Origin: Acidisoma sp965199065
GTDB taxonomy: Bacteria > Pseudomonadota > Alphaproteobacteria > Acetobacterales > Acetobacteraceae
Assembly (NCBI RefSeq): GCF_965199065.1
Contig: NZ_CBDAQN010000001.1
Location: 620,001-684,000 of the forward strand
Length of the DNA stretch: 64,000 nt
Reading direction: 5' to 3'
The position numbers were made by a program, and so were the translations under genes. Positions 27,510-35,478 of the stretch are shown here, piece after piece. The stretch's first letter is position 1, and each line of letters opens with the position of its first letter. The notes beneath the pieces are model-generated. The model searched no databases. It was not told the origin of the DNA and was given only the letters and a program-made list of their open reading frames with translations.

Positions 27510-27605
27510 TCAGACGTTTTCAGCCATCTGCTGTCGATGTTGCGTGATAGCCGCCGCTAGCTTGTCGCCGAACGCCCTCAACCTCGTGCCCGAAATCCGC
27601 AACGG
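27510..27605 (-). pseudogene. Possible C-terminal remnant of a transcriptional regulator
   Basis: On the minus strand of the gap between two plus-strand genes, a frame ending at 27510 reads LRISGTRLRAFGDKLAAAI followed by TQHRQQM and a stop. This resembles the C-terminal helix of IclR-type regulators (an 'ISG' strand and then a helix ending in small residues). No start or DNA-binding domain is present, so if real it is a truncated relic. The match is short and could be chance. Confidence 0.25.
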
Positions 27606-27701
27606 CGGCGCGTTCGTTAACTGTATGGATGGCCTCTTTATTCGTGTAGCAGAGGTGGCGTTGCGGCAGCCCTCTGTTGCTTGCCCGCTAGGAGACGACG
27701 G

Positions 27702-28595
27702 ATGAACTGGGACGCTTTTATCACCTGCGCCGTGACCGGCGTCGGCGCGAGCACGGACAAGAACCCGCATGTGCCGGTGACGCCGGCCGAAATTGCAACC
27801 TCCGCGCTGGAAGCGGCGCGGGCCGGGGCGGCCATTGCGCACATCCACGTGCGCGATCCCGCAACCGGCCGCGGCTCCCGTGATCTCGCACTCTACGCTG
27901 AGGTCGTGCGGCTCATCCGGGCGTCGGACACCGATGTCGTCATCAACCTTACCGCCGGCATGGGCGGCGACGTCGTCTTCGGCGGCGTGGAGAACCCGCT
28001 GCCGCTCGATATGCAGGGAACCGATATGGTCGGCGCCGAGGAACGCCTCGCCCATATCACTCAGCTTCTGCCCGAAATTTGCACCCTCGACTGCGGATCA
28101 ATGAATTTCGCTGAGGGCGACTACGTCATGACCAACACGCCCGGGATGCTGAGGGCAATGGCGCGACGCGTGCAGGCGCTGGCTGTGCGGCCTGAAATCG
28201 AGGTCTTCGACACCGGTCAACTCGTGTTGTGCAAGCAACTCATCCGCGAGGGGTTGATCGACGATCCGGTGATGATCCAGCTTTGCATGGGCATCCCGTA
28301 CGGCGCGCCGGATGACCCGCTGACGCTGATGGCGATGGTGAACCAGTTGCCAGTCGGCGCGATCTTTTCGGCCTTTTCCATCGGGCGGATGCAGCAGCCC
28401 TTTGCCGCGATGGCGCTGCTGGCCGGCGGCAATATCCGCGTCGGACTCGAGGACAACATCTGGCTCGCGCGCGGCGTGCCCGCGACCAACGCGCAGCTGG
28501 TGGAGCGCGCTGTGCGCACCGCCGAGAGCATGGGCGTTCGCATCCTGGGGCCTGCGGACGTGCGGGCGAAGCTGCGGCTGGAACGCCGGGCATGA
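27702..28595 (+). CDS. cdhC: Beta-keto acid cleavage enzyme (BKACE; dehydrocarnitine cleavage)
   Basis: A 297-residue TIM-barrel enzyme of the DUF849/BKACE family, which transfers the acyl part of a beta-keto acid to acetyl-CoA. Zinc-binding His47 and His49 sit in AHIHVRD, and VINLTAGMGG and GLEDNIW are family landmarks. AGGAGA precedes the ATG at 27702. It overlaps by four bases the fused carnitine dehydrogenase gene, the arrangement known from carnitine-degrading bacteria. There this enzyme converts 3-dehydrocarnitine plus acetyl-CoA into betainyl-CoA and acetoacetate. Assignment to dehydrocarnitine rests on context. Confidence 0.88.
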   Translation: MNWDAFITCAVTGVGASTDKNPHVPVTPAEIATSALEAARAGAAIAHIHVRDPATGRGSRDLALYAEVVRLIRASDTDVVINLTAGMGGDVVFGGVENPLPLDMQGTDMVGAEERLAHITQLLPEICTLDCGSMNFAEGDYVMTNTPGMLRAMARRVQALAVRPEIEVFDTGQLVLCKQLIREGLIDDPVMIQLCMGIPYGAPDDPLTLMAMVNQLPVGAIFSAFSIGRMQQPFAAMALLAGGNIRVGLEDNIWLARGVPATNAQLVERAVRTAESMGVRILGPADVRAKLRLERRA

Positions 28596-30043
28596 GCGCG
28601 ATCCGGCATTGCGCCATCATCGGCGGCGGGGTCATCGGGGGCGGCTGGGCCGCGCGGTTCCTCGCCAACGGGCTCGACGTTACGGTGTTCGACCCCCACC
28701 CGGAGGCCGAGCGCCGTCTCCGCGAGATGGTGGCGCTCGGCACGCGGAGCCTGCGCCGGCTTGTGGCCGCACCTCTGCCGCCCGAGGGGCAACTGCGATT
28801 CGCCGGCAGCCTCGCCGAGGCGGTGGCGGAGGCGGATCTTGTTCAGGAAAGCGCTCCCGAGATCGAGCACGTCAAGCAGCGCATCCTGGCCGAGATCGAC
28901 CACTACGCCAAGCCGACGGCGCTTGTATGCTCCTCGACATCGGGATTGCTGCCGACGCGCATCTCATCGGAGATGGCGCACCCCGAGCGGTTTCTCGTCG
29001 CCCACCCGTTCAACCCGGTCTATCTGCTGCCGCTGGTGGAGCTATGCGGCGGCGAGCACACCGACGCCGCTTCCATCGAGCGCGCCCAGGCATTCTTCGC
29101 GGGCATCGGGATGCACTCTCTCCACGTCCGGAAGGAGATCGACGGGTTCATCGCCGACCGCCTGCTGGAGGCGCTTTGGCGGGAGGCGCTGTGGCTCGTG
29201 CATGATGGCGTCGCAACAGTTGCCGAGGTTGACGACGCGATCCGCTTCGGCGCCGGTCTGCGCTGGGCCTTCATGGGCACCTTCCAGATCTACAGGCTCG
29301 CCGGGGGTGAGGCGGGCATGCGGCATTTTATGGCGCAGTTCGGTCCAGCGCTCAAATTACCCTGGACCAAGCTCATGGATGTGCCCGACCTCACCGAGGC
29401 TTTTCTCGATGAGCTGGCGGCGCAATCGGATGCGCAGTCAGGTGAATGGGGCTTCCGTGCACTGGAGGCGAAGCGGGACGATTGCCTCATCGGCATCATG
29501 CGGTCGTTGCAGAGCCAAGGCTTCGGCGCAGGCAATACTCTGGCCGCCTATGAGAAGAAATTGCGCGAGGGCCAGAAGCCGGTTGAGCCGCTGAGGCTCT
29601 ACGAAGGCACCGTGGCGCAGGATTGGGTCGACTACAATGGCCATATGAACGAGAGCCGCTACCTCGAGATCTTCGGTTACGCCACCGATGCGCTGCTGGC
29701 CCGGATCGGCATGGATGACGCGATGCTCGCGCGTGGGTTCAGCTACTACACCGTGGAGACCCATCTGCGGCACCTCGGCGAAATCACCGGGGACGAGCGT
29801 TTTGTCTCGACCACGCAGATCATCGGGCATGACACGAAGCGCATCCACCTGTTCCACCGGCTCCATCACGACGATGGACGCTTGCTCGCAACGGGGGAAC
29901 AGATGATGCTGCATGTGGATACGGCGAAGCATAAGGCATGCGAAGCGGCGCCGGAGGTCTTGGAGCTGTTGAGCGCGCTGGCGGCGGCCCACCGTGGATT
30001 GCCCGTGCCGAGCGAAGCGGGACGCGGGATCGGCATGAAGTAG
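28592..30043 (+). CDS. cdhA: L-carnitine dehydrogenase fused to a hotdog thioesterase
   Basis: A 483-residue two-domain protein. Residues 1 to about 315 form a 3-hydroxyacyl-CoA-dehydrogenase-like unit with an NAD-binding GGGVIGGGW motif and the AHPFNPVYLLPLVE region. Residues from about 333 to 460 form a 4-hydroxybenzoyl-CoA thioesterase-type hotdog domain (DYNGHMNESRYLEIF). This fusion is known in rhizobia-like carnitine catabolism: the first domain oxidises L-carnitine to 3-dehydrocarnitine, the second hydrolyses betainyl-CoA to glycine betaine. Both steps flank the BKACE reaction, so two genes encode the whole three-step route. Confidence 0.9.
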   Translation: MSAIRHCAIIGGGVIGGGWAARFLANGLDVTVFDPHPEAERRLREMVALGTRSLRRLVAAPLPPEGQLRFAGSLAEAVAEADLVQESAPEIEHVKQRILAEIDHYAKPTALVCSSTSGLLPTRISSEMAHPERFLVAHPFNPVYLLPLVELCGGEHTDAASIERAQAFFAGIGMHSLHVRKEIDGFIADRLLEALWREALWLVHDGVATVAEVDDAIRFGAGLRWAFMGTFQIYRLAGGEAGMRHFMAQFGPALKLPWTKLMDVPDLTEAFLDELAAQSDAQSGEWGFRALEAKRDDCLIGIMRSLQSQGFGAGNTLAAYEKKLREGQKPVEPLRLYEGTVAQDWVDYNGHMNESRYLEIFGYATDALLARIGMDDAMLARGFSYYTVETHLRHLGEITGDERFVSTTQIIGHDTKRIHLFHRLHHDDGRLLATGEQMMLHVDTAKHKACEAAPEVLELLSALAAAHRGLPVPSEAGRGIGMK

Positions 30044-30056
30044 GGGAGAGACGACC

Positions 30057-31121
30057 ATGTCCATCATCGAGCGGCCCGACATCCAATCCGCCGTGCCGAC
30101 GCTGCCGGCCTCGGCCTATCGCGATCCCGCGTTGTTCGATCGTGAACGACGCGAGATCTTTGCCCGAGAGTGGCTTCTCTACGGTCGCAGCGATCAGTTG
30201 CCGAACCCCGGCGACTTCCTGGCTGCTACCATCATCGGCTACCCTGTTATCGTTGTCAGACAACCCGACGGCAGCCTCCGCGGCTTCCACAATGTCTGCC
30301 GCCACCGTGCTGCGATGCTGACGCAAGAGACAACGGGCGGCCTGCCCGGCGGCATGATCCGCTGCCCCTATCACAGCTGGACCTATGAACTCGACGGCTG
30401 CCTCAACCGCGCGCCCGGCTTCGGCGCGGCCAGAGGCGAGGTTGAGCCCGCCGCATGGTCGCTGTTTCCCATCGCCGCCGATGAATGGCGAGGTCTCGTC
30501 TTCATCCGCATCGCGACCACTGGCCCGAGCCTGCTGGATTGGCTAGGCCCCATCGTGCCGCTCACCGCGCATTACCCGCTCGAGAGTCAGCGCTACTTCA
30601 CGGAGAAGAACCGCGAGGTCGCCGTCGATTGGAAGGTCTATGGCGAGAACTACCTCGAATGCTACCACTGCCCGAACATGCATCCCGGCCTGTGCGAGGC
30701 GCTCGACATAAGCCGCTACACGATCGACCCGCATCCGGAGCATGGGCTGTTCCACCTCTACGGGCCCAAGCGCGATGGCAGCGCAACGGATGGCCTGTAT
30801 TTCTATCGCTTTCCCTTTCTCATGCTGAACTTCTACCAGTGGGGCAGCTCGATCGCGACCCTGGAGCCGCTGGGCGCGGGTCGCGTCCGACACATCAACT
30901 GGTACCTTTTCTCCGACATCAGCCCAGAGCGCGCCGAGGAAAACAGCCGGTCCGCCGAGTGGTCGGCGCAGATCGTCACCGAGGATCTGGATATGACGAT
31001 GGGTGTGCAACGCAACCTCTCGGCTGGCGTCTACGAGCGCGGGATCCTCTCGCCGCGGCAGGAACGGGCCGTGCACGCGTTCCAGAACATGGTGCGGGCA
31101 GCACTGCCAGGGATCGGCTGA
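30057..31121 (+). CDS. Rieske oxygenase acting on a quaternary amine (CntA/GbcA-like)
   Basis: A 354-residue Rieske non-haem iron oxygenase. Rieske ligands are Cys81, His83, Cys103 and His106 (CRH...CPYHSW). The iron site is His204 and His209. The bridging residue three positions before the first histidine is Glu201 (ECYHCPNMH), not the usual aspartate. A glutamate there is the mark of quaternary-ammonium oxygenases such as carnitine monooxygenase. After a module that makes glycine betaine, demethylation of betaine to dimethylglycine is the likely role. No reductase partner is encoded next to it. GGGGAGAG precedes ATG 30057. Confidence 0.88.
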   Translation: MSIIERPDIQSAVPTLPASAYRDPALFDRERREIFAREWLLYGRSDQLPNPGDFLAATIIGYPVIVVRQPDGSLRGFHNVCRHRAAMLTQETTGGLPGGMIRCPYHSWTYELDGCLNRAPGFGAARGEVEPAAWSLFPIAADEWRGLVFIRIATTGPSLLDWLGPIVPLTAHYPLESQRYFTEKNREVAVDWKVYGENYLECYHCPNMHPGLCEALDISRYTIDPHPEHGLFHLYGPKRDGSATDGLYFYRFPFLMLNFYQWGSSIATLEPLGAGRVRHINWYLFSDISPERAEENSRSAEWSAQIVTEDLDMTMGVQRNLSAGVYERGILSPRQERAVHAFQNMVRAALPGIG

Positions 31122-32752
31122 TGCTCGACCGCGCGGCAGCGACTGCGGCGAAAACCTATGACGCCGTCGTCATCGGCAGCGGCCATAACGGCCTCGTCTG
31201 CGCGAACTACCTGGCCAAGCGCGGCCTCAAGGTCGCCGTGCTGGAGCGTCGCCACGTCATCGGTGGCGCCGCGGTGACGGAGGAAATCGCGCCGGGCTTT
31301 CGCGCCTCCATTTTCTCCTACCTCATGAGCCTTCTGCATCCACGGATCATCCGCGACTTTGATCTCCCAAAGCATGGGCTGACCGTGTTGCCTTGTTCGG
31401 ACATGATCTCCTCGGTCTCCTATGACGACTACATCCTATTCTCGGAGGACATGAGGAAGACCCAGGCGAGCTTCGCCAAGTTCTCGCTGCACGACGCGGA
31501 GATCTACCCGGCCTTCGACGCCTACCTGCAGGAAGCGACGAAAGTGGTTCGCTCGCTGCTGTGGGAAACGCCGATCGATCCGTCCCGCGCCAACCTCAGG
31601 AGTTTCCGCGAGTCCGCCAGTCTGCTCTGGCGCTATCGCAAGATCGGGCGGAAGATGTACCGCCTCGTCGATCTCCTCACCATGAGCGCCTACGACTATT
31701 TGCGCGAGTGGTTCGAGGACGACCGGGTGATGGCGTGCCTCGCCTACTACGCCTCGATCGGCACCTTCGCGGGGCCGAAGAGTCCCGGCTCTGCCTACGT
31801 CATCATGCACCACATCATGGGCGAGCATGAGGGTGCAGGCGGCTGGGGATTCATCAAGGGCGGTATGGGCGCGATTACTCAGGCGCTCGCCAGCGCCGGG
31901 CGCGTTATGGGCGTCGAGGTCTTCACCGAGACCGCTGTGGCCGAAATCCGTGTCACCAGCGGTCGCGCCAGCGAGGTGGTGACGACAACCGGCGACGTGT
32001 TCCGCGCGCGCGTCATCGCCTCCGGCGCCAATGCGAAGGCCGTGTATCTCGACATGCTGAACGAGGCGGACGTACCGCCCGAGGTGCTGCGCGAGGTGCG
32101 CGGCTACCGGACCTTCTCCACCGCCTTCAAGATGAACATCGCCTGCGAGCGCCCGCCGCAATACCGCATTCTCGACAAGGCGCGCGCCGATGGTTCCCTC
32201 GGCGACTTCCCATACCCGACCTACTGCCACATCGCCCCCGATATCGATTATCTCGAGCGTGCCTATGACGACGCCAAGCACGGCTGGTATTCCTCCGAGC
32301 CGTTTATGACGCTCTGCACGCCAACCATCGTGGATGACACTTTGGCGCCCCCAGGGAAGCACGTTGTCAACGTCTTCGGAGGCCACGCGCCCTACAAGCT
32401 CAAGAACGGGGATTGGAGCATTGAGAAGGAGAAGTTCAAGAGAACCGTGCTGAACGGCATCGACAACTATGCGCCGGGCTTCTCGAGCGACATCATCGAG
32501 GCGCAGACCTTGGTGCCACCGGATCTGGAAGCGATCATCGGCGTGCCGCAGGGGCACATCTTCCATGGTGAGTTGTCGGCGGACCAGCTGTTCTTCCAGC
32601 GGCCGGTGTCGGGTTACGCGGATTATCGCACGCCGGTAAAGGCGCTATATCTTTGTGGCTCTTCGACGCATCCCGGCGGCGGTGTTTCCGGAATTCCGGG
32701 ACACAACGCCGCGCGGGAGATACTCCGTGACATCAAGGCGCGCAAAATCTAA
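31121..32752 (+). CDS. Phytoene desaturase-like FAD oxidoreductase
   Basis: A 543-residue flavoprotein with an N-terminal dinucleotide-binding motif (AVVIGSGHNGLVCANYLAKRG) and ending with the CrtI-type C-terminal signature LYLCGSSTHPGGGVSGIPGH. Proteins of this type (pyridine nucleotide-disulfide oxidoreductase domain 2-like) oxidise or desaturate varied substrates and need not make carotenoids; no other carotenoid gene is present. The ATG shares one base with the Rieske stop (TGATG), so it is likely co-translated. In this operon it may oxidise a methylamine intermediate, but its chemistry is uncertain. Confidence 0.85.
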   Translation: MLDRAAATAAKTYDAVVIGSGHNGLVCANYLAKRGLKVAVLERRHVIGGAAVTEEIAPGFRASIFSYLMSLLHPRIIRDFDLPKHGLTVLPCSDMISSVSYDDYILFSEDMRKTQASFAKFSLHDAEIYPAFDAYLQEATKVVRSLLWETPIDPSRANLRSFRESASLLWRYRKIGRKMYRLVDLLTMSAYDYLREWFEDDRVMACLAYYASIGTFAGPKSPGSAYVIMHHIMGEHEGAGGWGFIKGGMGAITQALASAGRVMGVEVFTETAVAEIRVTSGRASEVVTTTGDVFRARVIASGANAKAVYLDMLNEADVPPEVLREVRGYRTFSTAFKMNIACERPPQYRILDKARADGSLGDFPYPTYCHIAPDIDYLERAYDDAKHGWYSSEPFMTLCTPTIVDDTLAPPGKHVVNVFGGHAPYKLKNGDWSIEKEKFKRTVLNGIDNYAPGFSSDIIEAQTLVPPDLEAIIGVPQGHIFHGELSADQLFFQRPVSGYADYRTPVKALYLCGSSTHPGGGVSGIPGHNAAREILRDIKARKI

Positions 32753-32765
32753 AGGAAGTTTTTGC

Positions 32766-32784
32766 GCGCTTTTTTCAAAAGCGC
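32766..32784. terminator. Bidirectional hairpin between convergent operons
   Basis: A perfect 8-bp hairpin, GCGCTTTT-ttc-AAAAGCGC, fills the 35-base gap between the convergent carnitine operon and kdpC. It probably ends transcription from both sides, although neither strand has a long uridine run after the stem. Confidence 0.55.
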
Positions 32785-32787
32785 CGC

Positions 32788-33405
32788 TTATTTCATCGAG
32801 ACGGTATCGGTGGCCTTCATTTTGGCCAAAGCCAGGTTTAGTTGTAGCACGTTGACGTTCGGCGTTCCGATGAAGCCTAGTCCCGGATGATAGGCCATCC
32901 GATTGACCAGCGCCGTCACGCTATCGGGCGGCAGATGCCGGGCGGCGGCGACAGCGGGCGCCTGGACCAGTGCGTTGCTCAGCGAGATGTCGGGGTCGAC
33001 GCCGGAACCCGAGGCAGTGGCGGCATCCGCCGGCACCGGGCCCGGCCCGTAGGCCTTGTGCCATGCATCCACGCGCGTCTTCACCGTCGCCAGTAGCGCG
33101 GCGCTGGAGGGCGCGAGGTTCGATGCACCCGATTCCGAGTCGTCGTAGGGCGTGCCGATCGAGGCGCCCTTGGCGTCCGTGCCTGACAACGCAGAGGGCC
33201 GCGTGTCGAACCAGGTGGGGCCGGTGAAGTTCTGGCCGATGACGGCTGAGCCGACAACTTTCCCATCCTGTTGGATGAGGCTCCCTCCTGCCTGGAAGGG
33301 AAAGAGGGCCTGCGCGACCTCGGTGAAGACCGCGGGCAGGAAGAAGCCCATGGCGATGGTGAAGAAAATCACCAGCGACAGGGCAGGGCGGAATTCGCGG
33401 ATCAT
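32788..33405 (-). CDS. kdpC: Potassium-transporting ATPase subunit C
   Basis: A 205-residue KdpC subunit with a single N-terminal membrane helix (about residues 8-30). Soluble-domain motifs typical of KdpC are present: GSALIGQ-like GSAVIGQNF, WFDTRPSA, ASNLAPSS, GSGVDPDIS and the C-terminal NVLQLNLAL. ATG 33405 is preferred over a TTG five codons earlier. It stabilises the KdpA-KdpB complex. It is the last gene of kdpFABC; no kdpD or kdpE follows. Confidence 0.96.
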   Translation of the reverse strand: MIREFRPALSLVIFFTIAMGFFLPAVFTEVAQALFPFQAGGSLIQQDGKVVGSAVIGQNFTGPTWFDTRPSALSGTDAKGASIGTPYDDSESGASNLAPSSAALLATVKTRVDAWHKAYGPGPVPADAATASGSGVDPDISLSNALVQAPAVAAARHLPPDSVTALVNRMAYHPGLGFIGTPNVNVLQLNLALAKMKATDTVSMK

Positions 33406-33423
33406 GACATGATCTCTCAAGGT

Positions 33424-35463
33424 TCAGGAGAAGATGTGGAAGGTGTGGAGCACGACATCGATCGCCTTGATGCCGGCGAAGGGTGCGATGATGCCGCCGA
33501 GCCCATAGATGAGCAGGTTGCGACGCAGCAGCGCGCCTGCACCGATGGCGCGGAACTTCACCCCGCGCAGCGCCAGCGGCACCAGCACCACGATGATGAT
33601 CGCGTTGAAGATCACCGCCGAGAGGATGGCGCTCTCGGGCGAGGAGAGCCGCATGATGTTGAGCGCGCGGAGCCCGGGGTAGGCCGCGAGGAAGATCGCA
33701 GGCAGGATCGCGAAGTATTTCGAGATGTCGTTGGCGATGCTGAAGGTCGTCAGCGCACCGCGCGTGATGAGCAACTGCTTGCCGATCTCGACGATCTCGA
33801 TGAGCTTGGTCGGATCGCTGTCGAGGTCGATCATGTTGCCCGCCTCGCGGGCCGCCTGCGTGCCCGATTGCATGGCGACGCCGACATCCGCCTGCGCCAG
33901 CGCCGGCGCGTCGTTTGTGCCGTCACCGCACATGGCGACCAGCCGCCCCTCGGCCTGAACCTTGCGGATGTAGGCGAGCTTGTCCTGCGGGGTTGCCTCG
34001 GCAATCACGTCATCCACACCGGCCTCGGCGGCGATGGCGTTGGCGGTGACGCGATTGTCGCCGGTCACCATTACGGTGCGGATGCCCATGCGGCGCAGAG
34101 CGGCGAAACGCTCCTTGATGTCAGGTTTGACGATGTCCTTCAGCTCCAGCGCGCCCAACAGCCGGTTGCCCGAACTCACGGCAAGCGGAGTGCTGCCTGC
34201 GCGCGAGATGCGGCCCACGGCGTCGGTGAAAGCCTGCGGCGGGTTGGTGACGCCGATGGCTCCCAGCACGCTATCGACCGCGCCCTTCCGCACGCTCTGT
34301 CCCGGGCTGTCGAGGCCCGAGAGGCGCGTGTTTGCCGAAAAGGGCACAACTGTCGAGCCTTCCGGCGCGGTGACGGTCAGGCCGTGGCGGTCGCGCACGA
34401 AGCTTACGATAGAGCGACCCTCGGGTGTGTCATCACCGAGCGATGCCATCGCGGCCACCTGTGCGAGTTCGCGGTCGGTGACGCCCGGCACCGGGTAGAG
34501 GCCGGCGGCCATGCGGTTGCCGAAGGTGATGGTGCCGGTCTTGTCGAGCAGCAGCGCGTCCACGTCCCCCGCCGCTTCCACCGCGCGGCCCGAGGTTGCG
34601 ATGACATTGAAGCGGATGAGCCGGTCCATGCCCGCGATGCCGATGGCGGAAAGCAAGCCGCCGATGGTCGTCGGGATGAGGCAGACGAGCAGCGCCGCCA
34701 GCACGGGCACGGCCAGCAGCGTGCCGGAATAGTGGCTGAAGGGCACGATGGTCACGACGGCGATCAGGAAGATGATGGTGAGGCCGGCGAGCAGGATGTC
34801 GAGCGCAATCTCGTTCGGCGTTTTGCGGCGCTCCGCGCCCTCGACCAGTGCGATCATGCGGTCGAGGAAGGTCGAACCCTGTTCTGCCGTGATGCGAACC
34901 ACGATCCAGTCGGACACGACCTGCGTGCCGCCGGTAACGGCCGAGCGGTCGCCACCGGATTCGCGGATGACAGGGGCACTTTCGCCGGTGATGGCACTCT
35001 CGTTGACCGAGGCGATGCCCTGCACGATCTCGCCATCCGACGGGATGAGGTCGTTGATCTCGACCAGCACGAGGTCGCCCTTGCGGAGATCGGGTGCGGG
35101 AGTGGGCTTCCACATCTTCGGCTCGCGCGGATCGAGGATGAGCTTCGCCATCGTATCCGTGCGCGCCCGTCGCATGCTTTCGGCGCGTGCCCGGCCGCGC
35201 CCCTCGGCCACTGCCTCGGCGAAGGTTGCGAAGAGCACGGTGAGCCAGAGCCAGACGGCGATGGCGAGCGCAAAGGCGGCACCATGGCCACGGCCGATGC
35301 CCTCGATGCCCACGATGGTTGTCAGCACGGCGACGATCTCGGTGACGAAGATCACGGGGTTCTTCATCAACGTGCGCGGGTTGAGTTTGAGCACCGCGTC
35401 GCGCAAAGCCCTGGAGATGATCGCGCGGTCGAAGAGCGCGATGGATTCAGCGGTTTGGGTCAT
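33424..35463 (-). CDS. kdpB: Potassium-transporting ATPase subunit B (P-type ATPase)
   Basis: A 679-residue P-type ATPase that powers high-affinity K+ uptake. Visible motifs are TGES in the actuator domain, the phosphorylation site DKTGTIT, the nucleotide-domain sequence and the hinge MCGDGTNDAPALAQADVG. Length matches the family. It lies 15 bases after kdpA. Confidence 0.97.
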   Translation of the reverse strand: MTQTAESIALFDRAIISRALRDAVLKLNPRTLMKNPVIFVTEIVAVLTTIVGIEGIGRGHGAAFALAIAVWLWLTVLFATFAEAVAEGRGRARAESMRRARTDTMAKLILDPREPKMWKPTPAPDLRKGDLVLVEINDLIPSDGEIVQGIASVNESAITGESAPVIRESGGDRSAVTGGTQVVSDWIVVRITAEQGSTFLDRMIALVEGAERRKTPNEIALDILLAGLTIIFLIAVVTIVPFSHYSGTLLAVPVLAALLVCLIPTTIGGLLSAIGIAGMDRLIRFNVIATSGRAVEAAGDVDALLLDKTGTITFGNRMAAGLYPVPGVTDRELAQVAAMASLGDDTPEGRSIVSFVRDRHGLTVTAPEGSTVVPFSANTRLSGLDSPGQSVRKGAVDSVLGAIGVTNPPQAFTDAVGRISRAGSTPLAVSSGNRLLGALELKDIVKPDIKERFAALRRMGIRTVMVTGDNRVTANAIAAEAGVDDVIAEATPQDKLAYIRKVQAEGRLVAMCGDGTNDAPALAQADVGVAMQSGTQAAREAGNMIDLDSDPTKLIEIVEIGKQLLITRGALTTFSIANDISKYFAILPAIFLAAYPGLRALNIMRLSSPESAILSAVIFNAIIIVVLVPLALRGVKFRAIGAGALLRRNLLIYGLGGIIAPFAGIKAIDVVLHTFHIFS

Positions 35464-35478
35464 GATGTCAGTGCCAGA

